Below the pieces are notes generated by a model. That model was not told where the DNA came from and searched no databases. It was given only the letters and a program-made list of their open reading frames with translations. 64,000 nucleotides of DNA from Gammaproteobacteria bacterium (GTDB lineage: Bacteria > Pseudomonadota > Gammaproteobacteria > Competibacterales > Competibacteraceae), in the NCBI GenBank assembly GCA_024235135.1, contig JACKMZ010000001.1, positions 861,567 through 925,566 on the forward strand, in the 5' to 3' direction. Positions 17,812-26,324 of this stretch are shown here, piece by piece. Each line of letters starts with the position of its first letter. The stretch's first letter is position 1. The position numbers and the translations under genes were made by a program.

Positions 17812-19164
17812 ATGACTTACGATATCGCGGTGCTTGGTGGGGGGCCGGCCGGCGTGGTGACGGCCAGCGGACTGGCCCGGTTAGGTTATCGCGTCGTCCT
17901 GTTTGCCAAACCGCGAAGGATACCGGCCGTCGAGGGTTTGTCCGAACGGGGATTGGTCGGCCTGCGTTATAGCGGTTGTCATCAGGCGTTGGAACGAATG
18001 GGTCCGGCGGTCCGGCGCCTGGCTTGCTGGAATGGCGAGCATTTTTCAGGCAATCGGGAGTGGTTGATCGAACGTCGAACATTCGATGCCGCCCTTTGGG
18101 ACGATGCCCGAGCGGCTGGAGTGGAAGTCGTCATGGGCCGGGCTGGGTCGGCTCAGCGGCAGCAGACGCTTTGGCGGATTCCTTGGGTTTCCCGCGAAGG
18201 TTCGGGCGAATGCCGGGCCGGTTATCTGATCGACGCGCGTGGCCGCGCCGCGCCCCATGGGCGTAATCCCGTGCGTGGACCGCTCACCGTTACGCTGGGG
18301 CGATTCTGGAACTCGCCGCAAGCAGGGGAACCGGGCACCTGGGTGACTTCCTTCCAGGAGGGTTGGGCATGGCTCGCCCGTGATACCCAGGGTGCGATTC
18401 TGCTACAACTCGTCGTGAGCACGGCGAATCAACGATTGCCGCCCCGCGCCGCGCTGGCCGAGCATTATCAGGCTTTGCAGTCCACCGTGGACGAGGCGAG
18501 AGTCTGGTTGGACCGGGCTCGACCGCTGGGCGGCGTATTCGCCCGTTATGCGCAACCCCAGTTCAACCCGCGTTTATTAGGAGAGTCCTATGCGCGGGTC
18601 GGGGATGCCGCTTTCGCCATCGATCCGCTCTCCGGGCACGGTGTTTACGAGGCGATCAGCGGGGGCCTGGCGCTGATCGCCACGGTGAATACCCTGCTGG
18701 CCCGACCCGGCAACGCGCAGTGGGCCGAGCGTTTCTACCGAGAGAAGATCAGCGATGATTTCTTGCGCATGGCCCGGATCGGGCGGGATTTCTATCGTCA
18801 GGAACAACGCTGGACGATCAAGCCTTTCTGGCGCGAGCGGCAAATCTGGCCGGATGACGAGCCGGCGCATGGCGTCGCCCAAGATGTGTCGCCGAGCATC
18901 GAAATGCGGCCGGTGAACCTGGAAGGTTTCATCGACTTGCGGGAGGTCATCGTGACGGCGGACCACCCGCGCGGCATCTGGCAGGTGGCGGGGGTTCCCC
19001 TGGTCGGTTTGTTGCGGGCGTGGCGTGAACAAGGGGATAAATCCTTGACCGATTTCGCGCAGGGTTATGGTGAACACCACGACAAACCCCTGAATGATTG
19101 CCAAGCGGCTCTAGCCTGGTTGGCGCAGCGGCACTTGTTGGGTTCTCCACCAAAGGATGGCTGA
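17812..19164 (+). CDS. qhpG: FAD-dependent monooxygenase of quinohemoprotein amine dehydrogenase maturation
   Basis: A 450-residue flavoprotein of the aromatic hydroxylase/halogenase-like group: dinucleotide-binding GGGPAG at residues 9-14 and the second FAD motif around YARVGDAAFAIDPLSGHG. In Paracoccus, QhpG hydroxylates the QhpC tryptophan that becomes the quinone of CTQ; the assignment here rests on fold, length and presence of the other qhp genes in the window. The ATG at 17812 puts the FAD motif at the usual place; a GTG 18 bases upstream is also in frame. It is separated from the rest of the locus by the kinase block and is divergent from the ABC importer. Confidence 0.8.
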   Translation: MTYDIAVLGGGPAGVVTASGLARLGYRVVLFAKPRRIPAVEGLSERGLVGLRYSGCHQALERMGPAVRRLACWNGEHFSGNREWLIERRTFDAALWDDARAAGVEVVMGRAGSAQRQQTLWRIPWVSREGSGECRAGYLIDARGRAAPHGRNPVRGPLTVTLGRFWNSPQAGEPGTWVTSFQEGWAWLARDTQGAILLQLVVSTANQRLPPRAALAEHYQALQSTVDEARVWLDRARPLGGVFARYAQPQFNPRLLGESYARVGDAAFAIDPLSGHGVYEAISGGLALIATVNTLLARPGNAQWAERFYREKISDDFLRMARIGRDFYRQEQRWTIKPFWRERQIWPDDEPAHGVAQDVSPSIEMRPVNLEGFIDLREVIVTADHPRGIWQVAGVPLVGLLRAWREQGDKSLTDFAQGYGEHHDKPLNDCQAALAWLAQRHLLGSPPKDG

Positions 19165-19281
19165 TCCCCGTCCGGGTAAGCCGTCTCCTATCCTCATCGA
19201 ACAAAGCCGAAGGACCGTTTGAGAGAAATTCCGTAAAGAAGTCGAGCTTAGAACTTCGGGTGGTCACCGGCGTGTTCTCGA

Positions 19282-21093
19282 TTATCTATTAAACCGATCT
19301 ATTCCTCCTGGATAGAGGTTATTGCCGCCGTTTTGCGCCGTATATCGATAGATGTTCGTGCGCCGGATATGATGGTAGGGTGTGTAATTATTGTCGGCGC
19401 GTCGCGAATAATGCTTTCTGACTCTTTTTAAATCAACCTTTATGACTAAATTTTTTGTGGTAACTTCGAGCCACCTTGTATGGGTATTATATCCGGATCT
19501 GTCAACCCTAATTTGGTATCGCCCAGGCGGCAATACTATTCCATCATGATAGAGATCTGGGATGTTCATTATCCGCACTTGAGCGTCTTGTGGATTGGTT
19601 GTTACAGTCAGACTTCGCGAACTAGTGGATGAAGTGGAGTGGTTAGAAGTTGGCGATGGTGGAGAGGTTTTGTCTCCAATGGCATCGTCTATTGCCTTGC
19701 CGAGTTCAAAAACTCCAATGTTGGGATCGGTGGGTTGGTTGTTATCGGTATCGGGTTCAACAAGTGGTTCAAGGGGATTGCTCGGTTCTTGCGCTTCGAC
19801 CGATTCAATATCCTGCCCAGCTTTTTCGACATCCAAATCTTTCTGTTTGCCGTCAGCGTCGATTCGTGAGTCCCACAGTAAAGCTTCTTTAATTCGCAAC
19901 AGGCGGATATTATCAGGTTCATACATCAATCCTCGATTAACGATAGCGATGACCGATTCGGCATTGGCGCCTCGATTTCTCTCATTGATGGCCTTCGCTA
20001 ACAGCAAATCCGCTTTCGATGAGCTACCCGTTGCTTCCACGCCGGTCGCCTTAAGCGTGGATGTCATATTCCTATCGTGGACAGCAGACTGTCCTTTTGA
20101 AGAATTCCAATCGGCTCGTGCAACAGAAGCCGATACGGTTTCGGCACTGCTGGATATGGCGAAAGGGCTTGTAATCTGGTTCGCGTTCACGACGATCATG
20201 CCTAGAAATCCCAAAGCGGCTACGGATGCCATGCGGATATATTTGTATTTAAATTTATTAATCTTATATCTCTTTGGGGTGATAACTTTCTCGCCGATTC
20301 CATACTGGTATTCGAGTTCAGTTAACTCTTCAATAAATGCCTCGGCCGTGGGATATCGCTGTTCCGGATTTTTGGCCAACAATTTATTAATGATTGGCTG
20401 GAGAAAATTTATGGCGCACGGCAGTCGAGGAATGGGTTCGGAAACATGCTGGAAAGCCAAGGCAAAGCTATCATTCGCGGAATACGGTAATTGTCCAGTT
20501 AACATCTCATAAAACATGACACCCAAACTGTACAAGTCCGATTGCGTGCCAACCACCTTCCCTCTGATTTGCTCGGGACTCATATAGCGAGGCGTGCCGA
20601 GCGACATGCCAGAGTTCGTCAGGCCAGTTTTGCTATTGACTGACTTAGCGATCCCAAAATCGACAATCATCGGATTGCCATTTCCATGAAACAAAATATT
20701 TTGGGGCTTGATATCGCGGTGAATAATGCCTCTGCTGTGTGCATAACCAAGCGCGTCAGCAATTATTTTTATGACCCTGATGGATTCCTCGATACTGATT
20801 CCCTGGCTAATATAATCTCTCAATGTGCCGCCAGGGACGTATTCCATGACTAAATAGAAGAAGTCTTTATGGGAGCCAATATCGAAAATATTGACGATAT
20901 TGGGATGATTCAGTTGGACGCCGATACGGCCCTCACGAAGAAAGCGTTGAGCAAAATTCGAGTTGGTTGCTAATTCTGGCTTGATTAATTTAAGTGCGAC
21001 GAGGCGGCCCAACGACTCCTGTACGGCTAAAAAGACAGTGGCCATACCGCCACTGCCGATCTCCCTATCTATGTGATAACCTGGAATATCCAC
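19282..21093 (-). CDS. Membrane Ser/Thr protein kinase with C-terminal PEGA-like domain
   Basis: A 603-residue Hanks-type kinase. The kinase domain (about residues 7-265) has GSGGMATVFLAV, the ATP-binding lysine in VALKLIKPE, HRDIKPQNILF and DFGIAKS, so it should be active. A single membrane segment near residues 285-305 (MASVAALGFLGMIVVNANQ) is followed by a long polar outside region and a PEGA-like beta domain near the C-terminus (PPGRYQIRVDRSGYNTHTRW). It is probably a transmembrane signalling kinase; substrate unknown. It is 80 bp downstream of a small lipoprotein gene on the same strand. The block looks clearly AT-richer than its surroundings, suggesting separate acquisition. Confidence 0.88.
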   Translation of the reverse strand: MDIPGYHIDREIGSGGMATVFLAVQESLGRLVALKLIKPELATNSNFAQRFLREGRIGVQLNHPNIVNIFDIGSHKDFFYLVMEYVPGGTLRDYISQGISIEESIRVIKIIADALGYAHSRGIIHRDIKPQNILFHGNGNPMIVDFGIAKSVNSKTGLTNSGMSLGTPRYMSPEQIRGKVVGTQSDLYSLGVMFYEMLTGQLPYSANDSFALAFQHVSEPIPRLPCAINFLQPIINKLLAKNPEQRYPTAEAFIEELTELEYQYGIGEKVITPKRYKINKFKYKYIRMASVAALGFLGMIVVNANQITSPFAISSSAETVSASVARADWNSSKGQSAVHDRNMTSTLKATGVEATGSSSKADLLLAKAINERNRGANAESVIAIVNRGLMYEPDNIRLLRIKEALLWDSRIDADGKQKDLDVEKAGQDIESVEAQEPSNPLEPLVEPDTDNNQPTDPNIGVFELGKAIDDAIGDKTSPPSPTSNHSTSSTSSRSLTVTTNPQDAQVRIMNIPDLYHDGIVLPPGRYQIRVDRSGYNTHTRWLEVTTKNLVIKVDLKRVRKHYSRRADNNYTPYHHIRRTNIYRYTAQNGGNNLYPGGIDRFNR

Positions 21094-21173
21094 GCTTTGT
21101 CATTTCCTAAGATAGGAGCAAATTCGAATGCCGGGTATGAGCCGGGCCTTCGTTGATTTCTGTTAAGGGCTTG

Positions 21174-21479
21174 CTACCTGTCCCACTTTTTTCCTTTCAT
21201 TTTCGCATTTGGGTACGTTGCCGTAATGGCCCGATCCTCGCGAACGCTTTTGCGTAGGGCGCCGCCAACGCCCTCCCCCATGTTGCCAAAGAAGTTGATC
21301 AAGCGGTGGGGGACGGTGCCTTGCTTGGTTTCCGTAGCCGCCGTTTTGAGACCGTGCCCAGCGCCTTCATAGGCCCTACCCGCTGCGTTGACGAAGGCAC
21401 ATCCGGAGATCAGGGAAGCAATCAGTACCACCCATACCGTAGGCCGAGGGTATTTTATTTTATAACCATTTGTATTCAT
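21174..21479 (-). CDS. Small lipoprotein
   Basis: A 101-residue protein with a lipoprotein signal: hydrophobic VWVVLIASLISGC with lipobox ISGC. The rest is glycine-rich and basic and belongs to no family I recognise. It is immediately upstream of the Ser/Thr kinase and probably shares its transcript; its promoter region holds the 8-bp tandem boxes. Confidence 0.65.
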   Translation of the reverse strand: MNTNGYKIKYPRPTVWVVLIASLISGCAFVNAAGRAYEGAGHGLKTAATETKQGTVPHRLINFFGNMGEGVGGALRKSVREDRAITATYPNAKMKGKKWDR

Positions 21480-21576
21480 TATTTATTATTCCCTTTGTCC
21501 GTGGTAAACGCGTTGTTAATTTAAGGTGCGTTCCCACGATGCTGTTCTGAGCAACCCGTTTTTAATTCCGCGTCGT

Positions 21577-21610
21577 TGGTTAACCAGTTAACTGGGTAAC
21601 CAGTTAACCA
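21577..21610. promoter_or_regulatory. Four tandem 8-bp boxes, probable operator
   Basis: Four consecutive octamers in phase: TGGTTAAC, CAGTTAAC, TGGGTAAC, CAGTTAAC, followed by CA. Each centres on the palindromic core GTTAAC (one has GGTAAC). The array starts directly downstream of a perfect minus-strand -10 hexamer, covering the predicted transcription start of the lipoprotein-kinase unit. Tandem 8-bp palindromic boxes are how ribbon-helix-helix repressors such as MetJ bind, and a small putative ribbon-helix-helix protein is encoded divergently about 150 bp away. Confidence 0.65.
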
Positions 21611-21612
21611 AT

Positions 21613-21618
21613 ATTATA
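21613..21618 (-). promoter_or_regulatory. -10 element of the lipoprotein-kinase promoter
   Basis: A perfect TATAAT on the minus strand, adjacent to the tandem boxes and about 135 bp upstream of the lipoprotein gene. The expected -35 position is AT-rich and does not match the consensus, so activation may be needed. A second candidate (TTGACC with TAATAA, 16-bp spacer) lies slightly upstream. Confidence 0.4.
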
Positions 21619-21708
21619 GTTCTATAGTTATCTACTTTATTATTGCAGTGCTGACCCTGGTCAATACTTCCGCGGAAATTTTTCTGTGAAATTCGGCTAT
21701 TGGCAGCA

Positions 21709-21714
21709 TATAAT
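21709..21714 (+). promoter_or_regulatory. -10 element upstream of the small DNA-binding protein gene
   Basis: A perfect TATAAT about 45 bp before the ATG at 21761. No good -35 hexamer is visible 17 bp upstream. Confidence 0.4.
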
Positions 21715-21760
21715 CAGTTAAATCAATTAATTACTGATAAACAATGAGGTGTGTAAGGTA

Positions 21761-22018
21761 ATGACTCCTATCAGCCGGGCAACAATGGCCACGAGCAAAG
21801 CAAAGGGAGTGAAAATCAGAAATAAGACTTGGAAGCTTCTCAAGTTATTGAATTTTCATACGAATCTTCAGCATCAAGAGATTGTCGAATACGCCGTGTG
21901 GGACTACGCGCTGAAGATGGGGTTGAATGAGGAAGACATTCAGGAGTACCTTCCGGATGGCTCCGATCTCCCCGATGGGGATGTCACGCGGCCGTTCCCG
22001 GGTAAAATCGGGAAGTGA
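21761..22018 (+). CDS. Small protein, possibly ribbon-helix-helix DNA-binding
   Basis: An 85-residue protein. A short basic segment with strand character (KGVKIRNKTWKLLK) is followed by two predicted helices, the second being HQEIVEYAVWDYALKMG, then an acidic, proline-rich tail. This is the size and order of a ribbon-helix-helix regulator, but I do not recognise a specific family, so the call is tentative. A GTG at 21749 is in frame upstream; the ATG has a TAAGG-like site. It is divergent from the lipoprotein-kinase genes and may control them through the tandem boxes. Convergent with qhpE. Confidence 0.5.
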   Translation: MTPISRATMATSKAKGVKIRNKTWKLLKLLNFHTNLQHQEIVEYAVWDYALKMGLNEEDIQEYLPDGSDLPDGDVTRPFPGKIGK

Positions 22019-22162
22019 ACGAGTTTAAATAGAGTCTGCCAAAAAAACTATAACATATTGAATATATGGAATAACCGTGTTGAATGCCGGGTAAAATATT
22101 GCAAGGGAATTGTTGTGTGGCCCCAAGACCGTGTATCTATGATCCGTTACCGAGGCCACAAA

Positions 22163-22873
22163 TCAATCGCTTGGCAAACCCGGAGAATCCCGACGTTCCC
22201 GACCCTGGAAGCGGCACAGACCTTCCAGATGCTGTACGGCTTCCCGTCGCGTGGCGTGGGGGTGGGCGACGAAAAACGCGGCCAACAGGCCGGTCACATG
22301 CGCCGCCCCCAGGCTGGCTCCGCCGTTGGCCGATGCGGTCAGCGCGGCGCCGTGGGGATGGGGACAGGCTCCCAGATGGGCTGGACCCTCGGGCAGGGCC
22401 GATAGTTGGCCAGGCTCGCAGCGCGCATCTCCACAGACTCTTAATAGGCCCGCGTAAGCGGCGGGATAGACCGGCCCGCCACGCGCGGGAACCGAGCAGA
22501 CCAAGAGGATTCCGGCCGCGATGGCCGCTTCGCAGGCTCGCCGCAACACGGGACGATCTTCCCGCAAACCGAGACTCAGATTGGCGACCCGCGCGCCTTC
22601 GGCCACTGCCCAATCCAAGGCGGCGGCAATGACGGCGGGCGTACTGGCGCGCGCGCCGTCGAAGACCTGCGCGTTGAGCACACGGGCTTGCGGAGCGTAG
22701 GCCAACAAGATGTCCGCCAGCATCGAGCCATGCGCCAAACGGTCCGGAACGGCGACGCCAGTGGCTATCTGTCCCAGCGTGTCCCAATAGAAACGCCGTT
22801 CCTTGGCGACGTACGCGGTCTGTGACGCCGCAACGCCGCTGTCAATCAGGCCGATCAGCACCGGTTCCGGCAT
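22163..22873 (-). CDS. qhpE: Subtilisin-like leader peptidase of quinohemoprotein amine dehydrogenase
   Basis: A compact 236-residue subtilase with the triad D11 (LIDSG), H48 (LAHGSM) and S187 (GGASLGAAH). There is no signal peptide, as expected for QhpE, which in Paracoccus removes the leader from cross-linked QhpC in the cytoplasm. The ATG at 22873 overlaps the end of qhpF by about 30 bp and places the catalytic Asp near the N-terminus; longer starts within qhpF read through unrelated sequence. It is the last gene of the qhp group on this strand. Confidence 0.85.
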   Translation of the reverse strand: MPEPVLIGLIDSGVAASQTAYVAKERRFYWDTLGQIATGVAVPDRLAHGSMLADILLAYAPQARVLNAQVFDGARASTPAVIAAALDWAVAEGARVANLSLGLREDRPVLRRACEAAIAAGILLVCSVPARGGPVYPAAYAGLLRVCGDARCEPGQLSALPEGPAHLGACPHPHGAALTASANGGASLGAAHVTGLLAAFFVAHPHATRREAVQHLEGLCRFQGRERRDSPGLPSD

Positions 22874-24560
22874 GTGACTTTTCCAGCCCGGCGTCGTACG
22901 CCAGCAATCGGCCATCCCGCAATTCCAATACGCTATCCGCGGCACCCACCGTGTCCAGACGATGGGTGATGACGATACGGGTGCGGTCGCCGAACAGACG
23001 ATCGATTTCCGCGATGATTTGCTCCGCCGTGGCCGCATCCACCGCCGAAGTGGCTTCGTCAAGAATCAATACCCGCGGGTCTTGCAGGATGGCGCGGGCG
23101 ATCGCCAGTCGTTGCCGCTGTCCCCCGGATAAGCCGACGCCTCCGGCTCCGACGGTGGCTTCCAATCCGCCGGGAATCTTGGCCAGCACGGTGTCGAAGC
23201 GGGCGGCGCATACGGCTTGGCGGAGTTGTTCGACGCTGGCGTCGGGACGGGCGTAGCGGAGATTGTCCGCGAGCGTGGCCGGAAAAAGCACCGTGTCCTG
23301 ACTCACCACCACGATGCACCGACGCAACTCGGCCAAGTCCAGATCACGCAGATCGATGCCATCTAATCGGATGGAGCCGCTTTGGGGGTCGAAATGCCGC
23401 TGCAACAGATCGATCAGCGTGGATTTGCCGACGCCCGAAACCCCGGTCACGATGATTTTGCGCCCGGCGGGCACATGCAGGTCGGCTTGTTTGAGAATGT
23501 CCGGTGTCGCCTGATCGTAACGGAAGCGAACCCCCTCGATCAGCAGATCACCCTGAGCGTCGGATGGCAGTGGAATGGGATTGATCGGTGGAGTGACCGC
23601 GGGTGTTTGATGGATGATTTCCTGAACCCGCTGCACGCTGACCCGTGCCCGTTGCAATCCCAAATAGAGCCCGAGGAGAGTTTGCGCGGGACCGACGGCG
23701 CGCGTCATGTAGGTTGAGAAGGCGATCAATGTGCCGATGCTCAACCGTCCTTGCAGGGTCAGATACCCGCCTACCGCGAACACCAGGGCGGTGGCTGTCG
23801 CGTTAAGCAGCCTGGGAATGCCGGAAGCCGCCAGATTGGCGATCTGCACCGCCTGTAGGTCGTCGAGATAGGCATTGTTCAACGCGCGCAAACGCTCGGC
23901 TTCGCGCTGCTCGGCTACGCTGGACTGGATGAATTTCATGGCCCGCAGGGTTTCGATAAGAAAAGTCGAAATAGCCGAGGCGCTGTGTCGCAACGCGCGG
24001 GTACGTTTCTCGATGAGGGGGCGCAGCTTGCGCAACGACAGGATTTGCAGGGGGATGGACAAGGCTACGATCAGGCTCAAGGGAACGCTGAGACTGAGCA
24101 TGATGGCGCAAGACACCACCAGCCCGAACACGCCATTGACGATGGCCAAGGGTCCATCCACCGTGAAGCGTTGAACTTCCGCTACGTCGCCATCCAGCCG
24201 CGAGAGGATCTCGCCACTGTTGACGCGCGCATAGTAGGTGGGGGAAAGCTGTTGCAAATGGCGATAGACAGACTCCCGCAGCGCGAACAGCACGCGCGCC
24301 GAGAGCCGCACGTAACCCAGCCGGTTCACCGCTTCGCAAAGCGCGCCGAGGGCGACGGCCAACACCATCAAAAAACATACCCACCCGACCGTGGGCATCG
24401 ATCCCGCCAGCAACCCATCGTCGATCAACAGCTTGGTCAGATAGGGCTGGGTTAGCGCCAAACCCGTGGTCAACAGGGAAAATGCCAGGACCAACAGGAG
24501 ACCACGCCAGTGCGGACGCACCAGAGGAAACAGCCACGTGAACACGGCGCGTTCATTCAC
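22842..24560 (-). CDS. qhpF: ABC exporter of quinohemoprotein amine dehydrogenase maturation
   Basis: A 572-residue half-transporter: about six membrane segments in residues 1-310, then a nucleotide-binding domain with Walker A VTGVSGVGKSTLIDLL, signature LSGGQRQRLAIARAIL, Walker B VLILDEATSAVD and the switch His in ITHRLD. In the Paracoccus system QhpF is proposed to export the matured QhpC to the periplasm. The assignment rests on its place between the structural genes and qhpE. Confidence 0.85.
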   Translation of the reverse strand: MNERAVFTWLFPLVRPHWRGLLLVLAFSLLTTGLALTQPYLTKLLIDDGLLAGSMPTVGWVCFLMVLAVALGALCEAVNRLGYVRLSARVLFALRESVYRHLQQLSPTYYARVNSGEILSRLDGDVAEVQRFTVDGPLAIVNGVFGLVVSCAIMLSLSVPLSLIVALSIPLQILSLRKLRPLIEKRTRALRHSASAISTFLIETLRAMKFIQSSVAEQREAERLRALNNAYLDDLQAVQIANLAASGIPRLLNATATALVFAVGGYLTLQGRLSIGTLIAFSTYMTRAVGPAQTLLGLYLGLQRARVSVQRVQEIIHQTPAVTPPINPIPLPSDAQGDLLIEGVRFRYDQATPDILKQADLHVPAGRKIIVTGVSGVGKSTLIDLLQRHFDPQSGSIRLDGIDLRDLDLAELRRCIVVVSQDTVLFPATLADNLRYARPDASVEQLRQAVCAARFDTVLAKIPGGLEATVGAGGVGLSGGQRQRLAIARAILQDPRVLILDEATSAVDAATAEQIIAEIDRLFGDRTRIVITHRLDTVGAADSVLELRDGRLLAYDAGLEKSHAGTGADRPD

Positions 24561-24895
24561 GACGGAGCCTCGACTAGACGAGAGTCAGAGACCGGTTTCC
24601 CTTTCTTCCTGAGAATGACAAAGCGATTAACCGAGTAGGAAATCACTCGTTCGAGACGTTCAGTGCACGGCTGCGCCGGCAAGCAAGGGATGGATGATTG
24701 AATTCGGTAGGGGCCATCGTCACAGGCGCGCGGCGTCCGCGGCGAGAAGATTATCTCCCTCCTCCAGGGAGGAGGGAGATAGAGTCGAGATGGCCCAATG
24801 GCCGTGTTGAGTTTCCATACCCTAATTATGGGTCGAGAGAAGCGAACGCGTGCAGGCTCGCATTCGGAGAGTGACCTGCGCGGTCCAATCGTTGC
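24561..24895. other. Gap between qhpB and qhpF, no gene
   Basis: 335 bp without a credible reading frame. The main feature is the strong inverted repeat at 24752-24781, listed separately. A separate promoter for qhpF-E may lie here but I see no clear hexamers. Confidence 0.45.
24752..24781. repeat. 14-bp perfect inverted repeat between qhpB and qhpF
   Basis: TATCTCCCTCCTCC (24752-24765) is matched exactly by GGAGGAGGGAGATA (24768-24781) with only two bases between. It would form a very stable hairpin in qhp mRNA about 115 bases past the qhpB stop, and may separate expression of the structural genes (A-D-C-B) from qhpF-E. No T-run follows. Confidence 0.65.
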
Positions 24896-26002
24896 CTAAC
24901 GTTGCACGACTCGAACGCCGGCCACGGACTGATTGGCCGCGTCCGGCAATTCGATGTTGCCGATGCGTTCCAGGGTGGCGGTGTCGTAGACGGCGATATT
25001 TCCCAGGGCGCCGCCGAGATAGACTTCCTTGCCGTCTCTGGAGATGTTGATGGCGTAATAGGTATGATCCAGATCGATGCGTTTGATCACTTTGTGCTGT
25101 TCCCGGTCCATCTTGGTCAACTGCGTATAGACCATGTATACCTCGTTGGGGTGAGTGGGACTGACCACCGAGGAAAAGATCACGACCGAGGTATCCTCGA
25201 AATCCTCCATGTCGAAGGTTCCCTTGGCGAGATCGAAGGTCAACAGGCCCGTCTTGTAGGCACTGGGATCGTCAGGGCTGATATCGGTGCGCACCGCGTA
25301 GTAGGGCGTGGAAAAGATGTTGGGCTGTTCGTATTGCAGCCACACCGACAGAATATCGGGTTCGCTGTAATTCGGGCGCTTCCAATCGCGGATCGGATAG
25401 GTCTTTTCGATGGCCCCGCTTGAGGTGTTGATGGCATACAGATCCCAGCCCAGGGCGTACAGGCGGTCGCTTTTCATGCCGGGCAGCAACAGGGCTATCC
25501 GCCGGGGCGCGGGAAAGGTCCGCGCCGGTTTCGCGTCCAGTCCGGCGCTGGTGTCGTAAACCGCGATGCGGGTGTCCTCCACCTGATATTCATCCAGGGA
25601 AAGCTGTACGGGGGATTGGTGCACGTACAATTGCTTGCCGTCACGGCTGACATTCATCGCGAACACGGATTTCACGCGCTCCGTTCCGCTGGACATGTTG
25701 GCGCGGAAAACTTCCTTGCCCGTGGCTAAATCGATACCGGAGATGCTTTCCCAACGATTGGTGCAGATATAAGCCACTTTGCCATCGTCGGGAACGGCGA
25801 CGGCGCTCGGGATGCCGTTACCAGGAATGGTGTAGCTGTGCTCCACCTTGCGTGCGGCGGCATCGATCAAATGCACTTGATTCGGACGGGTGACCGCCAC
25901 CAAATATTCCTTGGCCTGCGCGGGCAGGCTGCAAATCAGCCCGGCCAGCAACACAAAACCCACATCCAGGCCATGTAATCGGCTGTGATACCGCTTGCTC
26001 AT
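24896..26002 (-). CDS. qhpB: Quinohemoprotein amine dehydrogenase beta subunit
   Basis: A 368-residue exported beta-propeller protein: signal peptide (VGFVLLAGLICSLPAQA, cleavage before KEYLVAV), then repeated YVTN/WD40-like blades (for example VAVPDDGKVAYICTNR, MNVSRDGKQLYVH and INISRDGKEVYLGG). In QHNDH this subunit helps enclose the CTQ active site. The ATG at 26002 follows a strong GGAGG site and lies one base after the qhpC stop. The longer in-frame extension runs into qhpC and is not used. Confidence 0.92.
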   Translation of the reverse strand: MSKRYHSRLHGLDVGFVLLAGLICSLPAQAKEYLVAVTRPNQVHLIDAAARKVEHSYTIPGNGIPSAVAVPDDGKVAYICTNRWESISGIDLATGKEVFRANMSSGTERVKSVFAMNVSRDGKQLYVHQSPVQLSLDEYQVEDTRIAVYDTSAGLDAKPARTFPAPRRIALLLPGMKSDRLYALGWDLYAINTSSGAIEKTYPIRDWKRPNYSEPDILSVWLQYEQPNIFSTPYYAVRTDISPDDPSAYKTGLLTFDLAKGTFDMEDFEDTSVVIFSSVVSPTHPNEVYMVYTQLTKMDREQHKVIKRIDLDHTYYAINISRDGKEVYLGGALGNIAVYDTATLERIGNIELPDAANQSVAGVRVVQR

Positions 26003-26003
26003 G

Positions 26004-26324
26004 TCAATCCTCCGGGTAGATGGCATCCAGCAGGCGCCAATCTTTTTGCGCGGCGTTTTTGCCGTCAGTCCAGTTGACATTGGTGTTGAGCATGTCTCCG
26101 GTTTGCGCTGGCCACCAACAGGGGTCGGTACATCCGTAAAGATCCGCTTCCATGGGTTGGCACAGACCGGCGACTCCCCCGAAGGCGTCCACCTCCCAAC
26201 CGGGATCGAAGGTGGTGGCGCAGCCAGCGACGCTGGCCATCAGGAAAACCTCCTCGGCTTTTCCCTCCTCGGCGGCCCGCTCCAGCAATTCAGCTTTTTG
26301 ATTAAGGGCTTTCAAGTGTTTCAT
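26004..26324 (-). CDS. qhpC: Quinohemoprotein amine dehydrogenase gamma subunit precursor (CTQ-bearing)
   Basis: A 106-residue ribosomally made, heavily cross-linked peptide that carries the catalytic cysteine tryptophylquinone (CTQ). With a 28-residue leader (ending VFL) as in Paracoccus, the mature peptide is 78 residues. Mapped by spacing onto the Paracoccus gamma subunit, every cross-link residue is present: C35-E44, C55-D61 and C69-D77 (thioethers to acidic residues) and C65-W71 (CTQ), precursor numbering; the core reads CTDPCWWPAQ. The ATG overlaps the qhpD stop (TGATG), coupling the peptide to its modifying enzyme. Confidence 0.95.
   Translation of the reverse strand: MKHLKALNQKAELLERAAEEGKAEEVFLMASVAGCATTFDPGWEVDAFGGVAGLCQPMEADLYGCTDPCWWPAQTGDMLNTNVNWTDGKNAAQKDWRLLDAIYPED

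Noticed and set aside
22058..22632. Plus-strand reading frames opposite qhpE
   Set aside because: They are antisense to a well-supported subtilase gene and show no family features.
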